A stretch of DNA of 64,000 nt. Origin: UBA4802 sp964509195 (GTDB taxonomy: Bacteria; Spirochaetota; UBA4802; UB4802). The notes beneath the pieces were generated by a model. That model had not been told where the DNA came from. It was given only the letters and a program-made list of their open reading frames with translations, and did not search any database. How positions within the stretch are numbered: position 1 is the first letter of the stretch; the number at the start of each line of letters is the position of its first letter. Position numbers and translations under genes: made by a program. Below are positions 8,182-16,976 of the stretch, piece by piece. The stretch spans positions 53,508 to 117,507 of the forward strand of contig CAZDWJ010000009.1 in NCBI GenBank assembly GCA_964509195.1, in the 5' to 3' direction.

Positions 8182-9066
8182 TCATCTTGGAACATGCCGC
8201 TTTAAAAATGCAATCTGATCGGAAACCGTCCTTTCAAAATTGGGATCAACATACACATCGAAGTGATCCAGATCGTATGTGATTAGCTCGCCCTTTGGGG
8301 CTTTTTGCGCTGCCTGAAGAGCCGGCTTTGACGGCGTCGTGAGATCACGCAGCGCCACCTGCACCAGCCATGGGCAGTGTATTTTTTTCGCATTTTTTCC
8401 AGGCGAATAGAATGGTACGGAGAGAAAAATCCGTGCAGCGACTTTTTCATTGTACTGAAATTGCGGAGGGATAAGCCGCATCACAGCTTCGAGCGCTCCA
8501 GGAGCGGTCATCGCACCAAGCTTTCCAGGTTCGGCGACAATATCCACATAATTCGGTTCCATTCCCAAAAGCGCGCGAAACAGATCTGCGAACGATGCGA
8601 GTGAAAGCCGGATGTTTTTCACAAAACCTGAAGCTAATGTCGTCGCAATGCCGTCAAGATGCGGCACCTGTGATATCGCAGCAGCGATTCCTTTTTCTTT
8701 AGCTGCTAAAGTTGCAACATGGCCTCCGCTGAATGATGTTCCCCATAAAATGATTTTCGTTTTATCAACTTCGGATCTTGATCGCGCATAGCTCAGAGCA
8801 GCACGCCAGTCATCAAGTTGCTTCCGAATACTTAGAAGCTGCCGCGGTGCACCATCGCTCTCACCGAAATGTCGATAGTCAAACACAAGCACATGATATC
8901 CTTCGCGGGCAAACACTTCAGCATAGGCATCAAGCCTCATCTCCTTCACCCCGCCAAAACCATGCGCCATCACGATGCAGGGACGACTCCCCTCACCACC
9001 TGTGTAAAACCAGCCGCGGCAAGTAATGCCGGATGATTGAAATTCAATGTTTTCTCGCGATTGCAT
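8182..9066 (-). CDS. Alpha/beta hydrolase (dienelactone hydrolase/YcjY-like)
   Basis: A serine hydrolase of 294 residues. 'IVMAHGFGGVKEMRLDAYAE' supplies the oxyanion-hole strand. 'ILWGTSFSGGH' (G-x-S-x-G, about residue 110) carries the nucleophile. 'LVQVALRDLTTPSKPA' carries the probable acid Asp, and 'LDHFDVY' near residue 275 the His. There is no signal peptide. The gene is visibly richer in G+C (Ala, Arg and Gly codons such as gcg and cgc) than anything within several kb. It sits between a duplicated gene and a dead transposase, which suggests recent acquisition. The ribosome-binding site aggaga is 7 bases upstream of the ATG. The substrate is unknown. Confidence 0.82.
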   Translation of the reverse strand: MQSRENIEFQSSGITCRGWFYTGGEGSRPCIVMAHGFGGVKEMRLDAYAEVFAREGYHVLVFDYRHFGESDGAPRQLLSIRKQLDDWRAALSYARSRSEVDKTKIILWGTSFSGGHVATLAAKEKGIAAAISQVPHLDGIATTLASGFVKNIRLSLASFADLFRALLGMEPNYVDIVAEPGKLGAMTAPGALEAVMRLIPPQFQYNEKVAARIFLSVPFYSPGKNAKKIHCPWLVQVALRDLTTPSKPALQAAQKAPKGELITYDLDHFDVYVDPNFERTVSDQIAFLKRHVPR

Positions 9067-9178
9067 ATAAATCTCCTTTCATAATATATTCATGAATTAT
9101 CCGGCTTTCTTGAGCAAGTTAGTCAATGAAAAGGTAGCAATTTAATTTTGTTGGTCAATCTACCAATATCTAACTTGC

Positions 9179-9890
9179 TTATCCAGATTTCAGATAGTCC
9201 TTAGCATTCATAAAATCCCAAAAATAGTCCCGACAATTTTCAAAATAATATCTCGAAGCCAGATCATGGCATTGGGTTTTTTTACACACTATCGTATTCC
9301 CGTATGCTTCATTCTGCTGGCTACAATATATTTATACGCACTTTCAATGGCGCCGCTTTCAATATAATATTTTTTAACTCTGAAAATGGTATATTGCATA
9401 TTCTTACGATTAATTTTAAAATACTTTCGCTAGAAATAGTCCCTTTTTTAGTTGAAATTATTTAGCAGTATTGATCCTCTCATATCCTTTAGTCTGCTCT
9501 CCCGTCAAGAATCTTTTTGTTTTTCTTTGCAAGTGCCTCCATGTTTTTCACCAATGCCACGATAACAAAAGAGCCACGCACTCGATGCATACGTTTTTCC
9601 ACATCTGACCATTTATAATGACATATCCGGTTTTCTGTTTTCTATGTTGGTAGCATTCGTGCGTAATGGAATGCTCATACGGTTTTCCGCACCTGCGTTC
9701 TACCTCTGCGTCTATTACCGCTTTTATTCCCAGCATCGTGATTCATTCAACAAATTAACCAACCTTGCGTTTGTAAAGTTGGTGCAAATCTTCTCTGGAT
9801 ACAATAAGGTCATACATCGCAAAAAGCTTTTTTAAATTCTTTTTGTTTTGACTTCCCATGACTTGTTGCACATCCTTTCTTCGAATTCAT
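9179..9890 (-). pseudogene. Decayed transposase with several frameshifts
   Basis: Pieces of one transposase can be read in changing frames on the minus strand. The N-terminal piece at 9548-9736 reads 'VERRCGKPYEHSITHECYQ' followed by 'KTGYVIINGQ', like the 'RY-H....R-G-Q-GYVV--GQ' segment of several transposase groups. Near 9310-9370 there is 'YIESGAIESAYKYIVASRMK', matching the conserved C-terminal 'GSGAIES--KYVV--RMK'. The end 'RYYFENCRDYFWDFM' stops at 9179. Intact relatives need 400 or more residues. Stops and shifts in the middle make it non-functional. No terminal inverted repeats were identified. Confidence 0.65.
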
Positions 9891-9954
9891 AGTGGGTACT
9901 CCTTTTACTTATTGTGAGACCAAACATAAATATTTGGATAACCGCTATGAATTT

Positions 9955-10401
9955 CAACTAATTTAGGTGCTCATGCATATAATCCTACTTTAGATAAAGC
10001 AATAGAAATTATTAATAGAACTATCGATAGAGGTTAGGATAAGTGCACATTCAATTTTACCTAGATACAAGGAGTGCACACCTCCATCTTCAGCGTATGG
10101 ATGTTTCCCACGCCTTATTGTTCATTATTCTCGTAAATTGAGATTATTCCCTATAGAGGAAGCAATACGAAGAATCGCCGGTTTTACAGCAAGCCATTGT
10201 AAGCTTGAAAAACGTGGTATAATTAAGAATAACGCCTTTGCAGATGTTGTCATCTTTGACCCAAAGACCATAAATGAACAATTCACTGAAGATGGCAAAC
10301 CTGCACCTATAGGCATAGACCATGTTTTTATTAATTGGCACCATATCGTTCAAGGATGGCAATGTACAGCACAAAATATTCTCTGGAAAAGTTTTGAAAG
10401 C
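9955..10401 (+). pseudogene. Remnant of an N-acyl-D-amino-acid deacylase (D-aminoacylase)
   Basis: Two pieces are visible. The first, at about 9963-10038, reads 'NPTLDKAIEIINRTIDRG' and then a stop. The second, from about 10070, reads 'AYGCFPRLIVHYSR' and 'LRLFPIEEAIRRIAGFTASH', then 'GIIKNNAFADVVIFDPKTI' and 'GIDHVFINW'. This follows the C-terminal signature of D-aminoacylases (A-Y-G-F-P-R---Y, L---EEA-R-MT, G-I--G--ADLVVFDP, I--V-VNG). The catalytic barrel is missing. The reading frame has lost its stop and continues without interruption into the U32 gene. Confidence 0.6.
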
Positions 10402-12435
10402 ATGATATGTGAACATATACCTACAATTGAACTTCTTGCCCCTGCAGGCTCACCTGAAGCGTTTATTGTTGCGCTGGAAGCAGGTGCTGATGCTGTATAT
10501 TTGGGGCTTAAGGATTTCAATGCCCGCAAACGTGCAAAAAATTTCACTGTTGATGAATTTACACATGCAGTTAATTATGCTCACCACAACAACAAAAAAG
10601 TCTACCTCACCCTCAACACTTTAGTATTTGACAATGAATTTGAATCGTTTATTGCTATGCTTGACATCGCTGAAGATGTCAACGTAGATGCTGTAATTGT
10701 GCAAGATATTGGGCTTATTCACCTTTTGCGCACCTACTATCCATCTCTTGCAATTCATGCGTCGACGCAAACATTCTGTCATAACAGCTTGCATGCGCAA
10801 TTCTTAAAAAATCTAGGAGTATCACGCATCATTTTGCCGCGAGAGTTATCGCTTGATGAAATCAAACGCATAAAAGAAAAAGTTCCATTAGAATATGAAG
10901 TGTTCATTCACGGTGCAATGTGTTTTTCGTTTTCAGGATGTTGCCTTTTCTCCTCATACCTGTTTGGCCAATCAGGCAACAGGGGCAGATGCATGCAACC
11001 ATGCCGTTTTCCATTTACTGTATCAGGCACCACGCGATACCCGTTTTCAATGAAAGATCTTGCTATGGGACGATCTATACAAAAACTTATAAACGCCGGC
11101 ATCACTAAATTTAAAATTGAAGGTCGATTAAAGAGCACCTGGTATATTAACGATGTTGTTAGCTATTACAGGAAATTAATTGACTCAATCATACAGGGAA
11201 ACACTTTTGATGCTGAGCCGCCCCAACTGCGTAGTACCAGCAAAGGATATTTGTTAGATAATTCCTATCATAAGCTTGTTGATGCTACAAAACCCGGTGT
11301 TGCAGGAGCATTGATTGGAAAGGTCACACGCATTAATGCTTCCAATTGTGTTATAGCTACTACACTTCACATCGCAAAAGGATCACGCCTTAGAATTATC
11401 GACAGTTATGGAAAAAAAGTCTATGAAGGGACTTTACTGCACTATTCATATGACACGCATAAGGGCATCCTAAAATGGTTTGTTTCTATAAAGGGCAAAA
11501 CGCCTCTGGATGTATACCACATAGGTGAAAGCAGAGAACTATCTATTCTTAAACAATTCAAAAAAATTCCATACAAACCTTATACTGCACATATACATAT
11601 TGATATTGGAAATAAATTGTTTATCAATGCTTCAATAAATAACTTTTCATGTAGTTACACATTTGATGTGCCTGTACATAAAGCCATTGCACATGAACTA
11701 TCGGTACATGAAATTATAAAAATCTTTAATCAAACATCCAGCTTTCCATTTAATGCTAATGTAACAGCACATATTAAAAATGGCATTTTCATCCCGCTTT
11801 CGGTTTTAAAGCAAATACGCCGTGAATTATTTTCCATGCTATATAAAGATTTCACGCTGTATCATAAGCAACACAATCAAAAAAGAAAACGCATAATTGC
11901 CGAACATATTAAATCTATACAAAACCGTAACACTGTCACTTTAGATAATACAAAAACTTTAGACTACGTTGAATTTGAAAATTTCACGAATTATGAAATC
12001 ACCAACACTTTTGTTGAATTACCAATTTTTGTTCCAGAAAATGCATTAAATGAAATTATTCAAAAGATTGATGCACTCATTGAAAACGGCTGTAAAAGTT
12101 TTATTATTCCTTCCTATGGTTGGCTTGATTATTTTAAAAATAAAAATGCTATTATATGTGCAGGGGATTATTGCTATACAGTAAATTCACTTACCTATGA
12201 AGTATATAAGCACTATGGCATCAGTCATTTCACGGTATCAAAGGACATGCGAAATCTTAAGCTTTCAACACAAAATTATAGTGAATATAGAGAATTTCAA
12301 ACACCACAGCGATACATGATAACCAGGCTTGCCCCACCTGAAAATGTCTATGAACATAAAGGTAAAAAATATTGCACACGCCATTATAAATATTACAATG
12401 TAATTACTGACCGTGACAATGACGCTATTCAATAA
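10402..12435 (+). CDS. Peptidase U32 family protein (RlhA/collagenase-like, with DUF3656-type C-terminal half)
   Basis: U32 proteins act as tRNA/rRNA hydroxylation factors (TrhP, RlhA) or secreted collagenase-like proteins. The start is placed at ATG 10402, because 'IELLAPAGSPEAFIVALEAG' is the usual U32 N-terminus. The frame is open upstream only because it is fused to a dead D-aminoacylase. The core has 'GADAVYLGLKDFNAR', 'HASTQTFCHN', then 'FIHGAMCFSFSGCCLFSSYL' and 'GNRGRCMQPCRFPF', which hold the conserved Cys residues. Residues 330-677 form the long extension seen in RlhA-like members. The ribosome-binding site is weak (gaaag). The gene overlaps the convergent chemoreceptor by 11 bp. 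Confidence 0.82.
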   Translation: MICEHIPTIELLAPAGSPEAFIVALEAGADAVYLGLKDFNARKRAKNFTVDEFTHAVNYAHHNNKKVYLTLNTLVFDNEFESFIAMLDIAEDVNVDAVIVQDIGLIHLLRTYYPSLAIHASTQTFCHNSLHAQFLKNLGVSRIILPRELSLDEIKRIKEKVPLEYEVFIHGAMCFSFSGCCLFSSYLFGQSGNRGRCMQPCRFPFTVSGTTRYPFSMKDLAMGRSIQKLINAGITKFKIEGRLKSTWYINDVVSYYRKLIDSIIQGNTFDAEPPQLRSTSKGYLLDNSYHKLVDATKPGVAGALIGKVTRINASNCVIATTLHIAKGSRLRIIDSYGKKVYEGTLLHYSYDTHKGILKWFVSIKGKTPLDVYHIGESRELSILKQFKKIPYKPYTAHIHIDIGNKLFINASINNFSCSYTFDVPVHKAIAHELSVHEIIKIFNQTSSFPFNANVTAHIKNGIFIPLSVLKQIRRELFSMLYKDFTLYHKQHNQKRKRIIAEHIKSIQNRNTVTLDNTKTLDYVEFENFTNYEITNTFVELPIFVPENALNEIIQKIDALIENGCKSFIIPSYGWLDYFKNKNAIICAGDYCYTVNSLTYEVYKHYGISHFTVSKDMRNLKLSTQNYSEYREFQTPQRYMITRLAPPENVYEHKGKKYCTRHYKYYNVITDRDNDAIQ

Positions 12436-13966
12436 ACCTGATTTTTTCCATAAGAGCAGTTGACTGAAAATCAACATCTTTTGCTATTTCCAGAAGATTC
12501 ATAACAGCATTCGACAAATCCTGAGTGTACTCATTAATCATGGCAATGGATTTGGCAACTTCACCCAATGCAACCATCTGCTCACCAGCCGAATAGTTGA
12601 TCTCATCTGCATGTGCATATATTTCTTTTGTTTTGTCGTTGATAATTTTATTTTTTTCAGTCTGCACATGCATGCTTTCGCTGATCTTTTGTATATCATC
12701 AGCAATCTGGCCAACATTCCCAATCACGTTGCTCATTGCAGCTACTGTTTCCTGTACTATGCGCATTCCTTTCTGGATCTGGCTTTCTGTTTCATGGATT
12801 AGATTATATATCTCTTTTAAACTTTCAGCTGTCTTATCTGAAAGCTTTGATATTTCATCTGCAACAACTGCAAAGCCTCTCCCCGCTTCCCCTGCCCGTG
12901 CCGCCTCAATAGATGCATTGAGTGCAAGCAGGCTGATTTGCTCTGCAATCAAATCAATTACATCAGCAACAGAATTCATCTGCTGTGATTTTATTCCAAC
13001 ATCATGCATGGTGGAGTTCAATTCTTCCAGTGTCCTCTCACTTTGGCGGGATTGCTGAGCTGTAGTATAAACTTTCTGTGCAGCTGTATCGATGGTAAAC
13101 TTAAGCTGTTCAACCAGCTGGGTGAAATCGCCGGTGAGGCTGTCCAGCGTTTGCAGGTTGAGCGTTTGTTCTTTTACATGCTGGCTGACCATATCCATAC
13201 TTGCATTAACCTCTTCAATTGCTGATGTTACCTCCTCAACTGAAGCAGCCTGGCTTTGCGCCTGTTCAGATAGTGTAGAAGTCATTTGCCGCATTTGAGC
13301 AACTGCACTGGTTAGGTGCGTTGAAGCATCCTGTATTGTTGCAACAAGTTGCTTTAACGCAACATATTGTTGTTTGTTCTTGTCTGATTCTATCTGGATT
13401 TCATTCATTGAGTCCTTCATAATTTTTACTATAAGAAATGACAACGCATAGCAGAAAACAATCGACAAACTGCTGTCAATCAATCCGGTAAAAAGTATTT
13501 TCTTTTCAACAATTTGCTGAAGTGTATTGAAGTAGTAGAACACGATGTTACTTATGAAAAACAAGATTGCAATTCCACTTGTCCACAACCTGCTGCAAAA
13601 AAGTGATGCAAAAACAATACCTGCACTCATTAAATAAATCATGGAAGAATATGCTATCCCTGGTGTTCCTTTAAATTGCAGATATATGCCTGTCAAAATA
13701 GCGATTGATGTTGCCAGAGATGTAGTGTTTGCTGCAAAATGATACTTAACTCTCTTTAGTGAAACTAAACTAATTAATCCACCAATTACTGGTGCTATAG
13801 CAATAATCAAAGGACGTGAAAAATCCCCTCTGATAAAATAAGTGAGAAATGGCACAGGAACAATTATGCAAAGGATAACAATATTCATTATGTACAATAA
13901 ATAAGCCCGCCTTTTGATGAGAGGATTTTGAGCACTGTATAGTGATGTAATGGTATTATTTTTCAT
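12425..13966 (-). CDS. Methyl-accepting chemotaxis protein with bare multi-helix membrane anchor
   Basis: Residues 18-190 hold about six membrane helices joined by very short loops, with no periplasmic sensor domain. Residues 215-510 are the coiled-coil signalling domain. Its hairpin tip, 'QISLLALNASIEAARAGEAG' followed by 'GRGFAVVADEISKL', is the invariant CheA/CheW contact. No HAMP domain is visible, so the anchor joins the signalling coil directly. Such receptors may sense the membrane or a ligand within it, which is inference. The same design recurs at 29001-30545. A possible promoter with TTGACT lies upstream on the minus strand near 14040. Confidence 0.92.
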   Translation of the reverse strand: MKNNTITSLYSAQNPLIKRRAYLLYIMNIVILCIIVPVPFLTYFIRGDFSRPLIIAIAPVIGGLISLVSLKRVKYHFAANTTSLATSIAILTGIYLQFKGTPGIAYSSMIYLMSAGIVFASLFCSRLWTSGIAILFFISNIVFYYFNTLQQIVEKKILFTGLIDSSLSIVFCYALSFLIVKIMKDSMNEIQIESDKNKQQYVALKQLVATIQDASTHLTSAVAQMRQMTSTLSEQAQSQAASVEEVTSAIEEVNASMDMVSQHVKEQTLNLQTLDSLTGDFTQLVEQLKFTIDTAAQKVYTTAQQSRQSERTLEELNSTMHDVGIKSQQMNSVADVIDLIAEQISLLALNASIEAARAGEAGRGFAVVADEISKLSDKTAESLKEIYNLIHETESQIQKGMRIVQETVAAMSNVIGNVGQIADDIQKISESMHVQTEKNKIINDKTKEIYAHADEINYSAGEQMVALGEVAKSIAMINEYTQDLSNAVMNLLEIAKDVDFQSTALMEKIRFIE

Positions 13967-14056
13967 GCTATTCCTCTGAAACCATATAATAATGTTAATT
14001 TTGGTGTGCAGTCCAAAATATAATTAACTGTTTGGACAGTCAACCAAAAATTATTA

Positions 14057-14085
14057 TTGACATGCTACTAGATACAATGTATAAT
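14057..14085 (+). promoter_or_regulatory. Near-perfect sigma-70-type promoter
   Basis: TTGACA at 14057-14062, a 17-bp spacer and TATAAT at 14080-14085, both exact consensus boxes. Transcription would start about 14092, leaving a leader of roughly 150 nt before the DUF523/DUF1722 gene at 14242. The leader is AT-rich and no riboswitch fold was recognised. Confidence 0.7.
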
Positions 14086-14241
14086 ACTATTATACAATTG
14101 AATTAGGAATTACTACGTTGCTTCAACAAATTCACAATCATAATGCTCAAGATGATTTAATGTTGTATATTTGATCAGTGAATATTTTTAAAAAGTCGGG
14201 TTTTGTCTATTTAAAACGAATTCTCAAAGAGAGTTACTTAT

Positions 14242-15183
14242 ATGCAATTCCCAAAACCAACCATTTGTGTCAGTGCATGTCTGAATGGACAAAATGTTCG
14301 TTACAATGGTCAAACCATACATGATGACTTTGTGAGCTATCTCTTAAAATTTTGCCATACCGTGAATGTATGCCCTGAAGTTGCAATAGGCCTTGGTGTT
14401 CCCAGAGATAGAATCTTAGTATATTACGATAATGGTCAATTTAAATTGTTCCAGCCAGCAACAGGAAAAGATGTTACACATTTGATGCATGAGTTTGCTA
14501 CATCTCATCTTGCTACATTACACAATATAGATGGATTCATACTTAAAGCCAAATCACCATCATGCGGCATTTCAGGAACAAAGATTTATAAAGATAGTAA
14601 AGGAACCATATTCCACAGCAAAGGTAAAGGTTTGTTTGCCATGCATGTACTTGAACGTTTTGAGAATATACCCGCTGAAGATGAAGGAAGGCTTCGTGAT
14701 GAAGAAATACGCGAACACTTTCTTGTAAGAATTTTTACATTTGCACACTTACGCCACTTGTTATCAAATAAGCCTGATATACAAAATTTGATACAGTTCC
14801 ATCAGAATTACAAATACATCCTTATGACGTATAACCAGAAAAAACTAAGTCAGTTAGGCAGGATAGTAGCAGGGTATAAAAAAGGCCACATAGATACATT
14901 AATTAAAGAATACATGGATGTATTCTTTACTGCATTCAAAAAAAAGCCTTCGCAAAAACAACATGTTAATACCCTGTTGCATATATTTGGCTATTTTTCA
15001 GAAAAGTTAAATGCAAATGAGAAGAGGCATTTTCTACATCTTATAGATCAGTACAAAGAAGATAAAATACGCCGTAATGTACTTATTGAGCTACTGAGAA
15101 ATTGGGCTCACCGATTTGGTGATGTATATTTGCTCTCACAAAAATATCTAAATCCCCATCCTGAGGAGTTAACCATGCGTTAA
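14242..15183 (+). CDS. DUF523/DUF1722 two-domain protein (YbgA-like)
   Basis: The N-terminal domain (residues 1-145) is DUF523: 'ICVSACLNGQNVRYNG', 'CPEVAIGLGVPRD', 'ILKAKSPSCGISG', with the conserved Cys residues at C-L-x-G, C-P-E and S-C-G. The C-terminal domain (residues 175-305) is DUF1722, the YbgA fold: 'FHQNYKYILMTYNQKKLSQLGRIVA', then 'PSQKQHVNTLLHIFGYFS'. In E. coli the DUF1722 gene ybgA sits beside the photolyase gene. The fused form is widespread; DUF523 has been linked to thiouracil desulfuration. It has its own strong promoter and a short gap to the acyl-CoA synthetase downstream. Confidence 0.87.
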   Translation: MQFPKPTICVSACLNGQNVRYNGQTIHDDFVSYLLKFCHTVNVCPEVAIGLGVPRDRILVYYDNGQFKLFQPATGKDVTHLMHEFATSHLATLHNIDGFILKAKSPSCGISGTKIYKDSKGTIFHSKGKGLFAMHVLERFENIPAEDEGRLRDEEIREHFLVRIFTFAHLRHLLSNKPDIQNLIQFHQNYKYILMTYNQKKLSQLGRIVAGYKKGHIDTLIKEYMDVFFTAFKKKPSQKQHVNTLLHIFGYFSEKLNANEKRHFLHLIDQYKEDKIRRNVLIELLRNWAHRFGDVYLLSQKYLNPHPEELTMR

Positions 15184-15203
15184 ATTGACTTTATTTGAAT
15201 TTG

Positions 15204-15232
15204 TTGACTATTAACAAATTTTAGTATATATA
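15204..15232 (+). promoter_or_regulatory. Sigma-70-type promoter of the acyl-CoA synthetase gene
   Basis: TTGACT at 15204-15209, a 17-bp spacer and TATATA at 15227-15232. It lies 44 bp before the chosen ATG at 15276, with the ribosome-binding site ggagg at 15266-15270. Confidence 0.55.
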
Positions 15233-15275
15233 TACAGCATGTATATACAATAAAAATAATTATTTGGAGGTTGCC

Positions 15276-16973
15276 ATGAACAATGATGTGTATTCACAGA
15301 AATCATGGTTACAACATTACGACAAACACGTTGTACCCAACCTACAGTATGAAACTAAAACCTTTGCTGAAAAATTTGCTGAAGTTGTTGCAAAGTATCC
15401 TAACAAAACAGCGCTCATTTATATGGGTGCACACATTACATTTAAGCAATTAGATGAGCTATCGAACAGACTGACACATTATCTTGTGAACATTGGAGTA
15501 AAACCTAATGATGTAGTAGGACTTCATTTACCCAATATCCCTGCGCATTATATTGGGGTAGTTGCAGTACAAAAAGCTGGTGCAGTATCAACGGGTTTAA
15601 GCCCTCTTCTTACTCCATCAGAAATGGAACATCAGTTGAATGACTCAAAAACAAAAGTTCTCATTACAGTAGATATTCTTTTTGAAAAAATTGCCGAAGT
15701 GAGCACAAAAGCACCATTCACCAATGTCATCGTTACAGAAATCGCTGATTTCCTGCCGGGTGTAAAGCGGGTGTTAGGGAAACTGCTAAAGAAAATTCCA
15801 AAAGCTGCTGTTGGTTCATTAACTGGAAAAACAGTAGTTCGATTTATGGATGTGTTGAAAAGCTCAAAACAAGACCCTGTACGTGTTAAACGAAATTGGG
15901 AAGATCTTATATTTATGATGTATACAGGCGGCACAACCGGGCCAGCAAAAGGTGCAATGCTCACTCAAAAAAGCTATATGTCAAACCGTCATCAGGTGTT
16001 AACATGGTTGGACCTACAACCAGAAGATATTGCTCTTTCAGCGTTTCCATTATTCCATATCGCTGGATTAGCGTTGGGTGGCTTCACTATGACGCAGGGA
16101 ATAACCCAGATATGTGTACCTAACCCACGTGATGCGCACTTTTTAATTAATGCTCTCAAAACGTATAAACCCACGTTTGTCGTAAATGTGCCTACAGTAT
16201 ATTTTGAACTTCTAAAACGTCCTGAATTTGCACAGCTTAATCTCAAGAGTCATTTAAAGTGGTGTTTGAGCGCTGCCGCCCCATTCCCCGCTGAATATAT
16301 CAAGTCGCTGGAAGCAATCATTGGCGAAGGTAACTTCATTGAATTGTATGGTATGACCGAAATGTCACCGGTAATGATTTGCAATCCACGCTATGGTACA
16401 AAAAAAGCAAGTTCAATCGGAATGCCAATTTCAGACACAGATGTTAAACTGATTGATCCTGAAACTGGCCAGCTTGCAAAGATTGGTGAAACTGGTGAGA
16501 TAGTTATCCGAGGACCACAGTTGATGAAAGGGTACTATAATAAACCAGATGAGACAAAAAAAGCTGTGAAAGATGGCTGGATGTACACTGGTGATGTAGC
16601 AAAGATGGATGAAGATGGATATTTCTATATTGTTGATAGAGTTAAGGACATGGTTATTGTATCAGGATTTAAGGTATTTACCCGTGAACTTGACGAGATA
16701 TTGGCTCAGCATCCTGATATTGAAATCGCAGCTTCTGTTGGAATACCCGATCCAAAGCGTCCTGGATCAGAGCGTGTGGGCTGTGCAATCGTCTTAAAAC
16801 CTGGGATTGAAAAAAGCGAACAGGAAAAGGAAAAGATTCTCCAATACTTAAAAGAACAAGTTGCACCATACAAAGTCCCTAAGTTCATTGTATTCATGGA
16901 TCAGTTACCCACTAGTGGTGTTGGTAAAATATTGAAGCGGGAAATCAAAAAGATGCTAGAAGGTAAGTATTAA
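15276..16973 (+). CDS. Long-chain fatty-acid/acyl-CoA synthetase (AMP-forming), FadD-like
   Basis: Activates a carboxylic acid to its CoA thioester through an acyl-adenylate. The AMP-binding P-loop 'MMYTGGTTGPAKGAML' is near residue 215. 'ELYGMTEMSP' near 360 is the adenine/acyl pocket motif. 'YTGDVAKMDEDGYFYIVDR' near 435 and 'KDMVIVSGFKVF' form the hinge, and 'GKILKREIKK' near the end holds the catalytic Lys. The 565 residues are normal for FadD. A TTG codon 12 bases earlier is in frame, but the ggagg site is correctly spaced only for the ATG at 15276. It probably feeds the beta-oxidation-type enzymes found elsewhere in the window. Confidence 0.92.
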   Translation: MNNDVYSQKSWLQHYDKHVVPNLQYETKTFAEKFAEVVAKYPNKTALIYMGAHITFKQLDELSNRLTHYLVNIGVKPNDVVGLHLPNIPAHYIGVVAVQKAGAVSTGLSPLLTPSEMEHQLNDSKTKVLITVDILFEKIAEVSTKAPFTNVIVTEIADFLPGVKRVLGKLLKKIPKAAVGSLTGKTVVRFMDVLKSSKQDPVRVKRNWEDLIFMMYTGGTTGPAKGAMLTQKSYMSNRHQVLTWLDLQPEDIALSAFPLFHIAGLALGGFTMTQGITQICVPNPRDAHFLINALKTYKPTFVVNVPTVYFELLKRPEFAQLNLKSHLKWCLSAAAPFPAEYIKSLEAIIGEGNFIELYGMTEMSPVMICNPRYGTKKASSIGMPISDTDVKLIDPETGQLAKIGETGEIVIRGPQLMKGYYNKPDETKKAVKDGWMYTGDVAKMDEDGYFYIVDRVKDMVIVSGFKVFTRELDEILAQHPDIEIAASVGIPDPKRPGSERVGCAIVLKPGIEKSEQEKEKILQYLKEQVAPYKVPKFIVFMDQLPTSGVGKILKREIKKMLEGKY

Positions 16974-16976
16974 ACA

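Noticed and set aside
10138..10401. N-terminal extension of the U32 protein as a true domain
   Set aside because: The segment matches the tail of a different enzyme family, lacks a start with a ribosome-binding site, and other U32 proteins begin where 10402 does.
12597..13058. Long plus-strand frame opposite the chemoreceptor signalling domain
   Set aside because: The antisense of the Ala/Glu-rich coiled coil yields long Ser/Cys-rich frames. The same happens at 29377-29739 and 57327-57737. All are shadows.
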